Source: Chamaecyparis obtusa
Taxonomy: Eukaryota; Streptophyta; Pinopsida; Cupressales; Cupressaceae
Assembly (NCBI GenBank): GCA_027943335.1
Contig: BSBK01000526.1
Span: forward strand, 361,001 to 425,000
Length of the DNA stretch: 64,000 nt
Reading direction: 5' to 3'
Shown here: piece by piece, positions 12,467-28,907 of the stretch
How positions within the stretch are numbered: position 1 is the first letter of the stretch
How the letters are laid out: every line of letters begins with the position of its first letter
Notes under the pieces: model-generated
The model's database searches: none
What the model saw: the letters and a program-made list of their open reading frames with translations, nothing else
What the model was told of the DNA's origin: nothing
Position numbers and translations under genes: made by a program

Positions 12467-12613
12467 CCTCTTTGCGCATGCCAAAATCGAATGCCCTCTT
12501 CGTGCCATGCAAAATTGCAATGTCATCTTCGTGGAAGCTCTTTGAATTCACAAATTACAAATGACACTTTCTTTTTCTTCTTTTTTAATTTATAACCAAA
12601 TGGGTGTCGCAAT
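12467..12613 (+). repeat. Flanking direct repeat, left copy
   Basis: This stretch (CTTTGCGCATGCCAAAATCG, then ATGCCCTCTTCG, CTCTTTGAATTCACAAATTA and ACACTTTCTTTTTCTT) matches 17894-18042 in the same orientation over nearly its whole length. The two copies bound the second block of the foldback repeat family, so they may be termini of a composite repeat or a segmental duplication. Confidence 0.7.
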
Positions 12614-12700
12614 TTATGAGCTCACTATTTGAACACTGGCCAATCAAATAGGGACATGAGGTGCTCAAACAATGAGCTCATAAACAATACATGATGTCCT
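12611..12700. repeat. Foldback, degenerate copy
   Basis: Arms near 12611-12640 and 12661-12700 enclose the CCAATCAAATAGGGACATG spacer. The outer part of the left arm is lost because it joins the flanking direct repeat that ends here, so only about 30 bp still pair. Confidence 0.65.
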
Positions 12701-13608
12701 AGTTGTAGGTAGTTGTCTCTTCTATAATGATGGAGGAGTGAAAGGTAATGATCAATGAGGTTGCTACTATTAGATCATACATTAATACACTTACTGTTTT
12801 GAATTTGAGCTCGGGCATCATGCAATGCTATTGTTTTCATTGCATGCTTGTTGTTGTTGTGCACCATATATTGTTTTATACACATAGAACAATAGATTTG
12901 GGGACTTAGACTTATGTTCAATCCTTAGTAATGGTTTGGGGAACTAATTACTAGATGAGTGACTACAATACCCTAGTTTTCATTATTAGATGATCTTGTT
13001 TAATTTTTGTTCATTTCATGCAAAGATACATGTAAAGGAAAAGAAATTTTTGCATCTAAAGATTACATGTATATATATGAAAAATAACTTGTATAAACTA
13101 TACAAGGAAAATAACTTTCAGAAGAAAATGCAAGAGTACAGGCATACATAAGAGGATGAACATAAATAATAAGGGTGCCAGACATTGCCTGAAGTGATGA
13201 ATTTTTTACCCGGGTATGAATCTAGTGTGCCCCTGTGTGATCCAGAACCTGCAAAGAAAAGAGAGATGGGGATTAGATAAAAAATATCTAAGCAATGAAT
13301 GGCATCCTATTACAGATCCTCATCTATAATTATGCATGTGCATAGTCAAGCCATACACTTCTAAAAGACAAACCAAGCTCACAGTCTCAATGAAATAAAC
13401 AGTGTATAAAACAATATATGGTGCACAACAGTAGCAAGCATGCAATGACAACAATAACATTGCATGATTCCCAAGCTCAAATTCAAAACAGTAAGTGTTT
13501 TAATGTATGATCTAATAGAAGCAACCTCATTGATCATTACCTTTCACTCCTCCATCATTATAGAAGAGATAACTACCTACAACTATATTTTATAATTCCT
13601 CCTTTGAA

Positions 13609-13942
<334 letters not shown>

Positions 13943-14099
13943 AGTATAATTATGAGTTTACATCATATATTTAGTCTTAATAAAATCTTATAAAATAACA
14001 TAAAACTAACCCAAAATACTTTGTCTTAATAAAATCTTAATAAAATAATATATTTAGTCTTAATAAAATAATACACTTACTATTTTGAATTTGACCTCA

Positions 14100-14201
14100 G
14101 GCATCATGCATTGTTTATGAGCTCACTATTTGATTACCAGCCAATCAAATAGGGACATGAGGTGCTCAAACAATGAGATCATAAACAATGCATGATGCCC
14201 T
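14100..14201. repeat. Foldback (copy 3)
   Basis: Arms 14100-14137 and 14161-14201 pair around the CCAATCAAATAGGGACATG spacer. The pairing is weakened by a TGATTACC change in the left arm. Confidence 0.75.
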
Positions 14202-17039
14202 AGCTTGCAGCCCACAAGCCATCAAGACATTTCCTCATGAAATGATCATAAACGGGGAGTACCATATAGTGAATATCAACAACAAAAAAAATAAAGAAAG
14301 ATCAAACACTTCACACAATGTCTTGAAGATAATAGAAATGATGCCCTAGCTCTCAAAGCTCGCGGGTCATCAAGCATTCCAAATGAAAAGATGTAAACAA
14401 TGCCAGTATTAAACAGTGAGCTCATGAAAAATGTATGATGCCCTAGCTTGTAGCCCACGAGCCATCAAATTATTTTCTCATGAAATGATCATAAATGGGG
14501 TGTACCACATAGTGAATATCAACACCAAAACAAATAAAGAGAGATCAAACACTTCACACAATATATGTTGTTTTATAAGATTTTATTAAGACTAAATATT
14601 TTTTTTTATGAGCTCACTATTTGAGCACCTCATGTCCCTATTTGATTGGTCGGTGCTCTATTTTTTATATTGATGCTATTAGATCAAATAGGGACATTAG
14701 TAATAAAATAGGGACATCAAATAGGGACATCAGTAATAAAATAATACACTTATGGTTTTGGATTTGAGCTCATAAAGATTAACTTTCAGAAGAATATGAA
14801 TGAATGCAAACATACATAAGTGGATGAACATAAATAATGAAGGTACCAAACATTTCCTGAAGTAATGAAGTTTTGACCTAGGCTTCAATCTAGTGTGTGA
14901 AGTGTTTGATCTTTCTTTATTTGTTTTGGTGTTGATATTCACTATGTGGTACTCCCAATTTATGATCATTTCATGAGGAAGTGTCTTGATGGCTCACGGG
15001 TTGCAAGCTAGGGCATCATACATTGTTCATGAGCTCACTGTTTAATATCTGTCCATGCCATGTAAATGGTACCAGGCCAACCCAATCAGCCCAACAAAAT
15101 TTTTCATGTTTATCTTTGTCAAATACACTCATTCACCATTTTGTTCTTGTTCTTCACACAAATATTGCATCAAAAGTAATTGTAAATAATGATTCAAAGA
15201 AAAAAGAAACAACTACAATAGATCAGACCCCAAAAGAATACAATCAACTACAATAGCTCACAGTCTCAATGAAATAAATAGTGTTTAAAATAATATATGG
15301 TGCACAATAGTATCAAGCATGCAATGACAACAATAACATTGCATGATAAAATTCAATACTCTTAGTTTTTATTCAAATCTATTCGAAACTCCTATTAGCT
15401 CATTGTCCAATAGTTAAACTAACCTATGACTTCAAAGGAGGAATTATGAAATATAGTTGTAGGTAGTTATCTCTTCTATAATGATGGAGGAGTCAAAGGT
15501 AATAATCAATTAGGTTGCTGCTATTAGATCATACATTAATACACTTACTGTTTTGACAGAAATAACATTGCATGATGCCAAAGCTCAAATTCAAAATAGT
15601 AAGTGTATTATTTTATTACTGATGTCCCTATTTTATTACTGATGTTCCTATTTGATCTAATAGCATCAATATATCAAATAGAGCACCGGCCAATCAAATA
15701 GGGACATGAGGTGCTCAAAAAGTGAGCTCATAAACAATGCATGATGTCCTAGCTTGCAGCCTGCGAGCCATCAAGACATTTCCTCATGAAATGATCATAA
15801 ACAGGGAGTACCACATAGTGAATATCAACAATAAAACAAATAAAGAGAGATTAGACACTTCACATAATGCCTTGAAGGTAATAGCAATGATGCCCTAGCT
15901 CTCAAAGCTCACGGGTCATCAAGCATTTCAAATGCAAATATGTAAACAATGTCAGTATTAACATTCATATTTTGCCATTAAATCAACAAATGTCATCAAA
16001 ATTAAATTGAGTTAATGAGAAGACAAAGCTTGAATGCCTACCTCAAGTCATGGCTGCCATATAAAGATCAAATGCTAAGGAACTATGTTATAAAATCTCA
16101 TGCCAAATTTCAAGGCATGAAATTTTATAACTATACATATATTTTCTTCAAGTCCCCCACATTGTAAACTCAATGCTAAGGAGAAAAATTATGAGCAGTG
16201 CAAGGTGGCAACTGTCCCATTTTACCATAGTTAGGGCCCTCTTTTACCATGCTTTATGAGGTTTATATTTTTACCATGCTTTATGAGCTTTATGTTTTTA
16301 TTTTAAGTGAAGACAAAGATTATCTTAATTTTTTATCTTTAATTTTTATTCATTCTATGATTTTAAAAATTGAAATAAAAAATATAAACTTTTAAGAAAC
16401 TTTTACATATTTTCATCAAATGACCCAAAAACATCAAGAATCATCATATATGGTTGTTAACAACCAATTTTGAGAAGAATATGAATGAATGCAAACATAC
16501 ATAAGTGGATGAACATAAATAATGAAGGTACCAGACATTCCCTAAAGTAATGAAGTGTTGACCCGGGGTTCAATCCAGTATGCTCTTGTATGATCCAAAA
16601 CTTGCAAGGAAGGAAAATATGGGGTTAGATCCAAAGGATCTAAGTAATTCCTGGCACCCTATTACTGATCCTCATCTACAATTATGCATGTGCAATGTGA
16701 ATAAAAACTAAGAGTATTGAATTTTATCATGCAATGTTATTACTGTCATTGCATGCGTGCTGTTGTTGTGCACCATATATTGTTTTATACACTGTTTATT
16801 TCATTGAGACTGTGAGCTATTGTAGTTGACTGTATTCTTTTGGGATCTGATCTATTGTAGTTGTTTCCTTTTTCTTTAAATCATTGTTTACAATTAATTT
16901 TGATGTAATATTTGTGTGAAGAACAAGAATAAAACGGTGAACGATTGTATTTGACAAAGATAAACATGACACATTTTGTTGGGCTGATTGGGTTGGCCTA
17001 GTACCATTTACATCGCCTAGCCATATATTAAATAGTGAG

Positions 17040-17790
17040 CTCATGAACAATGGCAGTATTAAATAGTGAGCTCATGAACAATGTATAATGCCCTAGCTTG
17101 CAGCCTGCGAGCCATCAAGATATTTTCTCATGAAATGATCATAAACGGGGACTACCACATAGTGAATATCAACACCAAAACAAATAAAGAGAGATCAAAC
17201 ACTTCACACAATGCCTTGAAGGTAATAGAAATGATGCCCTGGCTCTCAAAGCTCACAGGTCATCAAGCATTCCAAATGAAAAGATGTAAACAATGCCAAT
17301 ATTAAATAATGATCTCATGAACAATGTATCATGCCCTAACTTGCAGCCCACAAGCCATCAAGACATTTCCTTGTGAAATGATCATAAAAGGGGAGTACCA
17401 CATAGTGAATATCAATAGAAAAACAAATAAAGAGAGATCAAATACTTCACACAATGCCTTGAAGGTAATAGCAATGATGCCCTAGCTCTCAAACCTCAAG
17501 GGTCATCAAGCATTCCAAATGAAAAGATGTAAACAATGCCAATATTCAATAGTGAGCTCATAAATAATGTATGATGCCCTAGCTAGCAGCCTGCGATCCA
17601 TCAAGACATTTCCTCATGAAATGATCATAAACAAGGAGTACCACATAGTGAATATCAATAGAAAAACAAATAAACAGAGATCAAACACTTCACACAATGC
17701 CTTGAAGGTAATAGCAATGATGCCCTAGCTCTCAAAGATCACGGGTCATCAAGCATTCCAAATGCTAAGATGTAAACAATGCCACTATTA
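17040..17790 (+). repeat. Tandem array with a 244 bp unit, three copies
   Basis: The GCTCTCAAAGCTCAC(A/G)GGTCATCAAGC block recurs near 17237, 17481 and 17725, a spacing of 244 bp. Between them each copy carries ATGCCAATATT, a TGAACAATGTAT-like stretch, CTAGCTTGCAGCC, CAAGACATTTCCTC, GGGGAGTACCACATAGTGAA and TCAAACACTTCACACAATGCC in the same order. This is a sub-unit of the larger repeat family that has been amplified on its own. Confidence 0.8.
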
Positions 17791-17893
17791 ACAATGCTAA
17801 GATGTAAACAATGCCACTAAAATTGATTTAATGAGAAGAAAAAAATTGAATGCCTACCTCAAGTGCCAGTGCTCTCTTCCCACATGGTGTTGA

Positions 17894-18042
17894 CCTCTTC
17901 GCACATGCCAAACTCAAATGCCCTCTTCGCGCCACACAAAAGTGCAGTGTCATCTTTGCGGTAGCTCTTCGAATTCAAAAATTACAAATAACACTTTCTT
18001 TTTCTTTTTTTTTGTTTATAAACACATGGGTTTCACAATTAT
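17894..18042 (+). repeat. Flanking direct repeat, right copy
   Basis: This is the counterpart of 12467-12613 in the same orientation (GCACATGCCAAACTCAAATG, ATGCCCTCTTCGCGCC, GAATTCAAAAATTACAAATA and ACACTTTCTTTTTC). It closes the repeat block and is followed by retrotransposon internal sequence. Confidence 0.7.
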
Positions 18043-18929
18043 GAAAACATCATCGCTATTATGACACCATCAGGGGCACTTGCAAAAAAAATACAAAAAA
18101 AACACAAATTGTAGTGGTGTCGCAAATTGACATCGAAATTTGACCCCAAATGTTGTAGTGAAACATCCATAATAGCATCCAAAGTTGCAAGTCCAACGAC
18201 TACACATTTCTCTTATCCATCTTCTACATCTATTTTGGGTCCCTATGACCCAAGATCTCCTAGCACAAATCCTCCATCATATCCACCTCTACCTTCCACA
18301 TCCCATCCACTTCATCCACCTTCCTCACAACATGTGCAAGTGTTGGTCTTGAAAACATCTCCCTATCATGATCACTTTCCATCATGACATCCAAACACTT
18401 TCTACCATCATGTCTCTCATCCCATGCATATCCCCCATCTCAACTAAGAGAAAAAGAGAAAAAGAAAAACAACATATACCTAGCATATAGAAAACCTATT
18501 CGTAAGACACCTCGAATACAGCTGAAATGAGAGCACCCTGTCATCGTTTGATTTTCTCTTGTAGGAGGGATGTGGGTGTGCTCTCGAAACACAATGATCA
18601 TGTCCCTAAATCCCCCTCATGCTACATCATATAGATTAATATTTCATCTTGCATCCTTCATATAGCTTCATCCTGCATCTTGCATCTCACATGATATTGC
18701 ATTCATCCATCATTTCTCTTGGAAGGACATATGTTTATCCCCCCTTCCTGTCTCCCTTCCTCCCTTCCTTCTCACTTGCATCTTTTTTGAGAAAATCCCC
18801 CAAAGTTTCCTCTTTGCATTATTTTCTTGAGGGGGCACAACCCCTTATCTTCTATTCTAACCTTGGGCATCTTATTATCTTGTCTTTGACGCCATGCCAC
18901 TTGCGGCATCATATCAAAGAGGGGCAAAA
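18043..18929 (+). mobile_element. 3' internal remnant of an LTR retrotransposon, with polypurine tract
   Basis: This segment lies directly upstream of the 3' LTR at 18930. It ends in a purine-rich stretch, AAAGAGGGGCAAAA (18916-18929), which is the expected position and make-up of the polypurine tract that primes second-strand synthesis. Upstream is CT-rich, non-coding sequence (18240-18440 and 18730-18870) whose Pro/Ser-rich frames have no recognisable domain. No protease, reverse transcriptase or integrase is present, so the coding part is missing or lost to the repeat block on the left. Segment 18465-18610 is an inverted copy of part of the LTR. Confidence 0.65.
18465..18610 (-). repeat. 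Inverted copy of an LTR segment
   Basis: Reverse-complemented, this stretch matches 19930-20085 with good collinearity: GGACATG, TTTGTGTTTC, AGAGCACACCCA, AAATCAAACG(A/G)TGACA, GGTGCTC, CATTTCAGCT, CGAGG and CTATATG(C/T)TAGGTATATGTT. It lies in the internal region just before the polypurine tract, while its match is in the right part of the LTR, so the two form an inverted repeat around about 1.3 kb. Confidence 0.75.
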
Positions 18930-20085
18930 TGTAGACACCTAAAAATCCACTTGTCAATTAAAAATATTTTAGTTGACAAAAGACCTGATGACATCATTAT
19001 TTAATTAATTATTATTGTCGTTATCCCTTCTCCTATTTTAATTAAAGATATTTAATTAAGAACCCCTCCCAAAAATAGTTAAATCTAATTTGAATGATAA
19101 TTCCTCCAATTTATTAATTATTGAATAAATTATGTCTCAAAACCCTTTAAATAAATTATTTATTTATTTAATTCCCAAAAACCCTAGATATCTTCTAGAA
19201 AACCCTAAACCTATCCTCACTTTCCTAATCACTCCCTAAACCTTCTTAAGAGGTGTTTCCTAACCCTCTTAGCCTAAACCCTCATCCTTTGACTTCTAGT
19301 CAACCCCCCTCATTAATGAGCCTTACATGCTCATTAATGACCCCTTACACCCTCATTAATGGCTCTTACAACCTCTTAATGAGATCCTATGTCTCTTCTT
19401 CCAGCTTGGTCCCCTAGCACTCTTCCCTAGTGTTGCTCACACATGTGTGAGCAACCCTTAACCCTTATCCCCTTGACCATACCTCTAACCATACCCCTAA
19501 ATCTATCTCTAACCCTAACCACCCTTCCTAACCCAAGCCCTTCCTCAAATCCTATAAATAGCCTCCCTTCCAAGAGAAATTGGAACCAATTCACATATCA
19601 TTTTCATAGCATTGTTATTATGTTCATTTTCATCTAGACTTAGCATAATATCTAGCATTGTTAGATTTACTTATATTTTATGCTTTATAACTCATCCTAG
19701 ATTAGATAAGTTAGATCAACCTAGTTTATTTCAAGAAATACTAACCATTTCATTCATATCATATCCATCTTTTGGTCAAAATCAGCTTTGCATAGCATTC
19801 ATAAGCTCAAATCTGCATTTTGCTTCATTTGGACCCTCAGAATCCTAAGGGCAAACCAAGTTCAGCATACTTGGTTTTGTGCCATTATGGGGTATCTATG
19901 GCTTCCAAATGATCCTAATCCTTCCTAGATAGCATTGGGGACATGCTCTTTGTGTTTCAAGAGCACACCCATATCCCTCTTATATGAGTAAATCAAACGG
20001 TGACATGGTGCTCCCATTTCAGCTCAATCCGAGGTTGCATGTGAATATTTTTCTATATGTTAGGTATATGTTATTTCTTACTAAT
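18930..20085 (+). mobile_element. 3' LTR of a plant LTR retrotransposon
   Basis: The LTR begins with TGTAGACACC immediately after a polypurine tract. Near its start, 18951-18963 and 18967-18979 form a 13 bp stem with a 3 nt loop, including one G-T pair. A TATA-type element, CTATAAATA, lies at 19552-19560 and would drive transcription starting near 19590. Downstream, around 19930-20085, is the segment with an inverted copy at 18465-18610. The right end is not certain because no 5' partner with a primer site is visible; 20085 is where the recognisable match stops. No coding region is expected and none is seen. Confidence 0.65.
19552..19560 (+). promoter_or_regulatory. TATA box of the LTR promoter
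   Basis: CTATAAATA followed by GCCTCCC about 620 bp into the LTR is a typical plant TATA context. Confidence 0.55.
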
Positions 20086-22000
20086 GTTTGACTTTCTACG
20101 CATGTTCTGAATAGGTTAGGTTCGCATCGATCACACAAGTAAACAAAATCTCAACACAAAAATAGTTTTTACCTCTTGTGGTCAAATAAAATAATGATCG
20201 AAGACTCAATAGAAACATATCATAAATCACATATGTACCCAAACAAACACATGAAATGTTGTAACATCAAAATATGATAAAAAGCATGTCAAAATACCTT
20301 TGAGCCGCTGATATGACAATCACCAACCTAAGGCCTACCCTACCCATAACAAATCCATAAACATGATGAAAAAAACATCATTTTTGACAAGAATAGGACA
20401 CACAATAATTTGACGTCATTTAATCCAAATTCTTCTAATAACGGGAATAAATAATACTATACATATCATGCCTCTATATGCTTTATTAAAATAACTTGTA
20501 TTAAAATAAGATTCATTATTCATTAATTTTTAATCTATTATTAATATTCTATTTTAAGTCTCTAATTAGACACAAATTAAACATATGTATACATATCAAA
20601 GTACACTATTTCATTATATTTTAATTATTCCAAAATAATTTATTACATTTAACTAATTAATTTACATATTAAATATGTTAGCATTCAGTTAGAACTTATT
20701 AAATTAACTTTATCAAAAGTAAACATTGTTTTAAATCTATAATTAAATTGTAATGCCCAAAAATTCAGGCCAAAACACAAACAACAAATTTTTTTTAAAG
20801 GAATAATAGTGCCAAGTTATGTTGCGGGTTAACAGGTGTCAAAGATAATAGTTCGAAAAGAATCTGAAGAACCAATTCTTTACAATGTTGGTTCCCAAGG
20901 GTTACTAGCTGATTAAATTTTAACAAGGGATTCTATCTAGGTGGGGAAGTTGTAAATCAAGTTATCCTAATATAAAGATTATTTATGAGGGCTCCACCTT
21001 TAATTTTGACTATAATGTTATCGAACGAATGAGTCTATAGACAAAGTTATGCTATGCTGGGTCATAGGGTTCAATTCATAAATTGTCGTGATACTAAAAC
21101 AAATGAATATTTTGTAATCCACATAATGGCTAGACCAAATCGATGTTTGAGAAATTAAGATACATCTAATGTATTAATTTGAAAGGAATAAACCCATTTT
21201 GGCTCATCCATAGGAAGCATAACGCTACCCCATTATAACATTAAATGTCCACATAATGTTTATACATAATCTTCTTTTACAATGTTAACATATTAATTAT
21301 TATTGCATTAATACCATTAAATATCGTTGTTACAAATAACACATAATAAAGTATTAGGTGGTACTAATTATATTAGTTACCATTTAATACATTTATTAAT
21401 GCATAGGAATATTTAATTAAAACGTCTAATCAATGATTACCCTATTACTTATATAATCACTAATAATTAATTTGCTAAATTATAATTGTGTTGATTATCC
21501 CAATTATTAAATAATATCAAATATAAATAATTAATAAATATTATTAAATATTATACAATAAATATTATTAAATATGAATTATTAATTAATATTAAAACAA
21601 TTAACAATTAATTTAATAAAGATTATTAATTTCAATTAATAGAATTACTTATTAATATCTAATAGTGTCATGAATTTCAAAATAAGACAATAATAAAATC
21701 CACTAGCATCCTAAACACCCTACTCTACCTATGACACCTACATCTATCACCTATCAAGTCACCCCTATTCCCCAATGCCACTTGCCAAGTGGGGGTGACA
21801 AGACCAAGGTCTAAACCTATAACAAAGGCCTCAAAATAAATTTAAAGAAAATACAATATACCTAAGCCTGCGTGAGTTTATAAAGGGGACCCCAAAGGAG
21901 TCAACTCATGCATAAAACAAGATAGGTGGGATCCACCTAACACATAATTCGAGGAGGCTTTTCAACCTGCTCCTAGATTTTCGTAGGAAGATGAAGGAAG
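20086..22000. other. AT-rich stretch, no gene seen
   Basis: The sequence is very AT-rich, with long TTAAT/TATTA runs (20450-20750 and 21240-21660) and no open frame of note. TGTAATGCCC at 20749 resembles an LTR start, but no partner was found. Confidence 0.5.
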
Positions 22001-24650
22001 AGGGGGAGGGGCCCACCAAATCAGCGTACCCTCCCATGACATGGACTTACGCATGGAAAAGATGGCAGCAAAACAAAAAAAAAATCAACTTGCCAAACAC
22101 ATTCAAGAAGATGGCAGCAAATAAGAGGGAGATAACTTGTTTTTATTGGTTTGCAAATTAATACCAAACATTCCTTGGGTAATGAACCCAGTCATTCATG
22201 CATGGGAGGGATATATTAATAGCTTCCGTTCTCTTACAACCTACGTAGGGAGAAGAAAGTGCAATGGGGAAAGTATGTGGGTGGGTCGCACTAGGAGATC
22301 AACCCATTCCCCAACAAAAGCTTGTCTGATTTTTTTTGTATGAATTAAATGCTACTCACTACACTTCATGTCTATGTCCATTAGAGGAATTGATATGTTT
22401 GCAAGTCATGTCAAGTAGTATATTTTAATTTAGCATTTAATAATAGCAGTATGGTTAAGAAGAGGTTTATTCATTATAATTCTAATTAAGAGTATAATGG
22501 AATGATCAGAGAGAATATTCTCTGTGGTATGGGAATATTTTATTTCCCATATAAATTCTAGAGTGCAATTTGCTCTTAAAAATCTGGAAATGTCATTTTT
22601 ATAGTTTGGCCAAGGCTTTATCCCATTGATCTATTTACTAGCTATAGGAGATATATTTGAATGCATTTGATTATTTTATTTAAAGCATTGCACTAAGAGG
22701 GCTAGGATTAGAGTATTAGTTATGTGAGATCTTCACATTAGTGTCTTAATTTATCCAATATTTCAATGAAATTTCTTCCTTAAACATACATTACTTTCTC
22801 TTTATCAACTTGGATAAACATTTAACATGAAAGATTTACACCTCCATTTCAACTAAGTAGAATGCATCAACATGATAGCAAGGAATCCTTATTTACATTC
22901 CAATCAATGAAATAACATTTGGTAACCATACATGAATGCTAGTATCAAAAGAACATGATTTTCTCACTTCCCTTACAATATACAATTTCATGGTGCTCCA
23001 ATAAAGAGAAGGATAACACTATCCAAATCCCCAAGTATGCTCCTACTACAAGGAGAGGTTTCTTCATTACAAAATGCATAAAAAATGAGGATCTTACTTC
23101 CAAGATCTACCAAAACAAAGACATGTTGTGTCTTCATACAAACACATCCAAAGAATGAACTCCATCAAGCTTCTTCTACATGAATCAAGACTTCAATACC
23201 TGCAATAAAAATAGGGAAGAATCCATGGGATGCTCACCTCTCATCCTAGGCCTCTCATGAGGGCACCCCCGAGCTTGGGGAAACCACACCGAATGGGATA
23301 CACACACTCAAACACAAAACACTCACAAGATAACATAAATTGCAAACCCAAATTCCCTCAAGGGTGAAACTAAGAAATTCCAAGAACTCCTTTTGTGGGG
23401 TGTGGGTGGACAACCCATGGAGACAACCATTTCATGAAAAGAAGGCCACACATGGACCCAAATGAACACAATATCAAAAAAAGGCTCACATGGCCAATTT
23501 TTCCCTCCTTATACCCCCAATGCCTCATGGGCTAAAATGCAAGGTTACTTGGGGAAAACACTCAACCCAAGTTTCATCTTTCCCCACACATGGAGGAGAC
23601 TCTACACATGGAGTTGCCTCCGTTTCCCACACCCCCTCTTGGTTGCTCTTCCCTCCCATGGGTGAGTGAACCAAGAGCATACAACCCAAATCCAATGACA
23701 AAAAAAAACACAAAGATGCTTGCTCTCACCATGCCCAACCATGGGGAGCTAAAACTCAACAAAGAATCAAGAGCAAAGCTTCCTTCATGACCAACCATCG
23801 GGAGCCAAAGGAGGAACATAAACTCATACATTCTCTACAACAAGAGTGAGAGAAAAATTTCAACCTCAAGTCCAAATGCAAAATGAAGGTGAGTTGAGCC
23901 CTTTTCCCAATTCCAAGCTTTCTTCCTCCTCTAACTTTTGGTGATCTCTAAGGATAGAGAGTGGGTGAACAACCCCAATGTTCTCCAAAATTCTACTAAA
24001 AGGACCTCTAACCCAACTCCCAAAATCCTAGGGAAAGGCAAGCCCTCTCATTGGTTGACAAAACCCCAAACCTTACACGCCCCTCTCCTCATAAAGGTGG
24101 TCCTTGGAGGTAGGTGACTTAGGACTTCTCCAAACAAGGAAGATGGTCATGAAAGTACTTTTTGGGCCATATGACAAGATGCAATTTTCGCTCAAGATTA
24201 AATATGCACTTTTGGAGGGGTCATAAAGTCAATCTTGGGCTTCTCCCATGTTGAAAATACCCATAACCCATAGGTACATGGAATGGGTTAGCTAAAAACT
24301 GCATAAAACCACGCCCTAAGGCCACTTTTAACCCTCTAAAACTCATGATTAAGAGTATGCACGAAAATGGAAGATGGGGACTTCATTATGGGGTCCTATG
24401 ACAAGTGGGTGTGCTTAGGATTTCCCCCAAAAGGCTTCTAGAATGTGCTCTCACTCAACCACATGACATACCTTGATAACATTAAACACTAGTGTCAAGT
24501 GACACTTCACAAAATAACATTACACACAAGGTATGTCTAATTTGTCACAACACATAACATTCCTACACACATACATCCAAATTACTATTACGAATAAAAT
24601 ACTTTACAACAAGGCCTCAGGTCTCTTCATAGATGAGGCCTTGGCTTAAC
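22001..24650. other. Gene-free stretch, possibly old retroelement DNA
   Basis: Short open frames at 22137-22343, 22955-23158 and 23462-23831 lack recognisable domains, and overlapping ones on both strands at 23460-23830 suggest composition rather than coding. 23220-24480 is richer in GC, with CCCAT/ATGGG patches, unlike its AT-rich neighbours, and may be the body of a degraded LTR. No boundary could be fixed. Confidence 0.4.
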
Positions 24651-27952
<3,302 letters not shown>

Positions 27953-28902
27953 TCCCCCACTTAAATTAGGCTTACTTCTAGAAGCCAACAATTATGACTA
28001 GGATAAACTCAAAGTCAAGATATACTATCTACAGATGTCACATGAATAATCAGATGAACATAACCATTACTTAATCATACTTCTCATAAGAACTAACTTA
28101 AAACATTCCCTAATTATTCATTCTCACAAAGACATGCATATCTTGTCACTAAAAGAAATATAATTATGGTTTAAGTATAAACCAAAAAATCACATTGATC
28201 AATCATTCATCATTTATCAATTTATTAAATAGATCTAGATCTTTATTCATTCATCATTATTGAAAACATCTAGTTATCAATTGTATAAAGTACACATTTG
28301 TATCTATATCAAATAATAAGTTGAGAAGTTCATGCAAACATGGTTAATGCAACACTAATGCAAGACTATATGATAGACAATGATTTTCATTTTCACATAC
28401 AAACATAGTACAATCTATGTGATGTCCTCCCTTACACATACTCTTAGAGGTCCATCATGAACACGATAGAAACAACATTTATCACACCTCATGGTCAACA
28501 ACACCAAACATTCAGAATAGCCACCACAAAATATCAAAAAGGTAAAACCCAAGTGGATAATATCAAGTTCAACATTAAGTCATAAAATGTTTGAGTAATT
28601 TCAATAGTAAATCAAGTGTGACCAATGTCAAAAAATAGATAGTGAAAATAGAGTTAGGTGACTAACCTAGGCATAAAAAAGTTCAAAATTTTAATCCTAT
28701 CCAACACACAATACGGATAATTTATCTATAACAAAAATAAATTATCAAGCGTAAAACATTTCACATAACCACACTCAAGGGAGCAATTGCTTCATGACAT
28801 CTAGGGATCCAATATGTTGGATGTGTTAGAGAAAGTGACCATACACAATATACAAACAAATCATCTATGTTGTTATAATCATCTTCATGCAATCATATGC
28901 AA
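27953..28902 (-). mobile_element. Probable non-coding internal region of an older LTR element
   Basis: This lies between the polypurine tract at 27953-27962 and the insertion site of the gypsy element at 28903. It has no open frame. On the other side of the gypsy insertion, 40312-40505 ends in a primer site in the matching orientation, so these two pieces may be the internal region of one element split by the younger insertion. That pairing is inference. Confidence 0.35.
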
Positions 28903-28907
28903 TTATG

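Noticed and set aside
18127..18942. Pro/Ser-rich frames upstream of the 3' LTR
   Set aside because: CT-rich, low-complexity sequence in the position of an untranslated 3' region; no domain.
19190..19520. Telomere-like CCCTAAA/CCTAACC motifs
   Set aside because: They are isolated single motifs inside an LTR, not tandem arrays, so this is not an interstitial telomere.
20749..20770. Possible LTR start TGTAATGCCC
   Set aside because: No polypurine tract, primer site or second copy was found.
23462..23831. Overlapping 60-85 codon frames on both strands
   Set aside because: Mutually overlapping frames in a GC-richer, repetitive patch with no recognisable domain.
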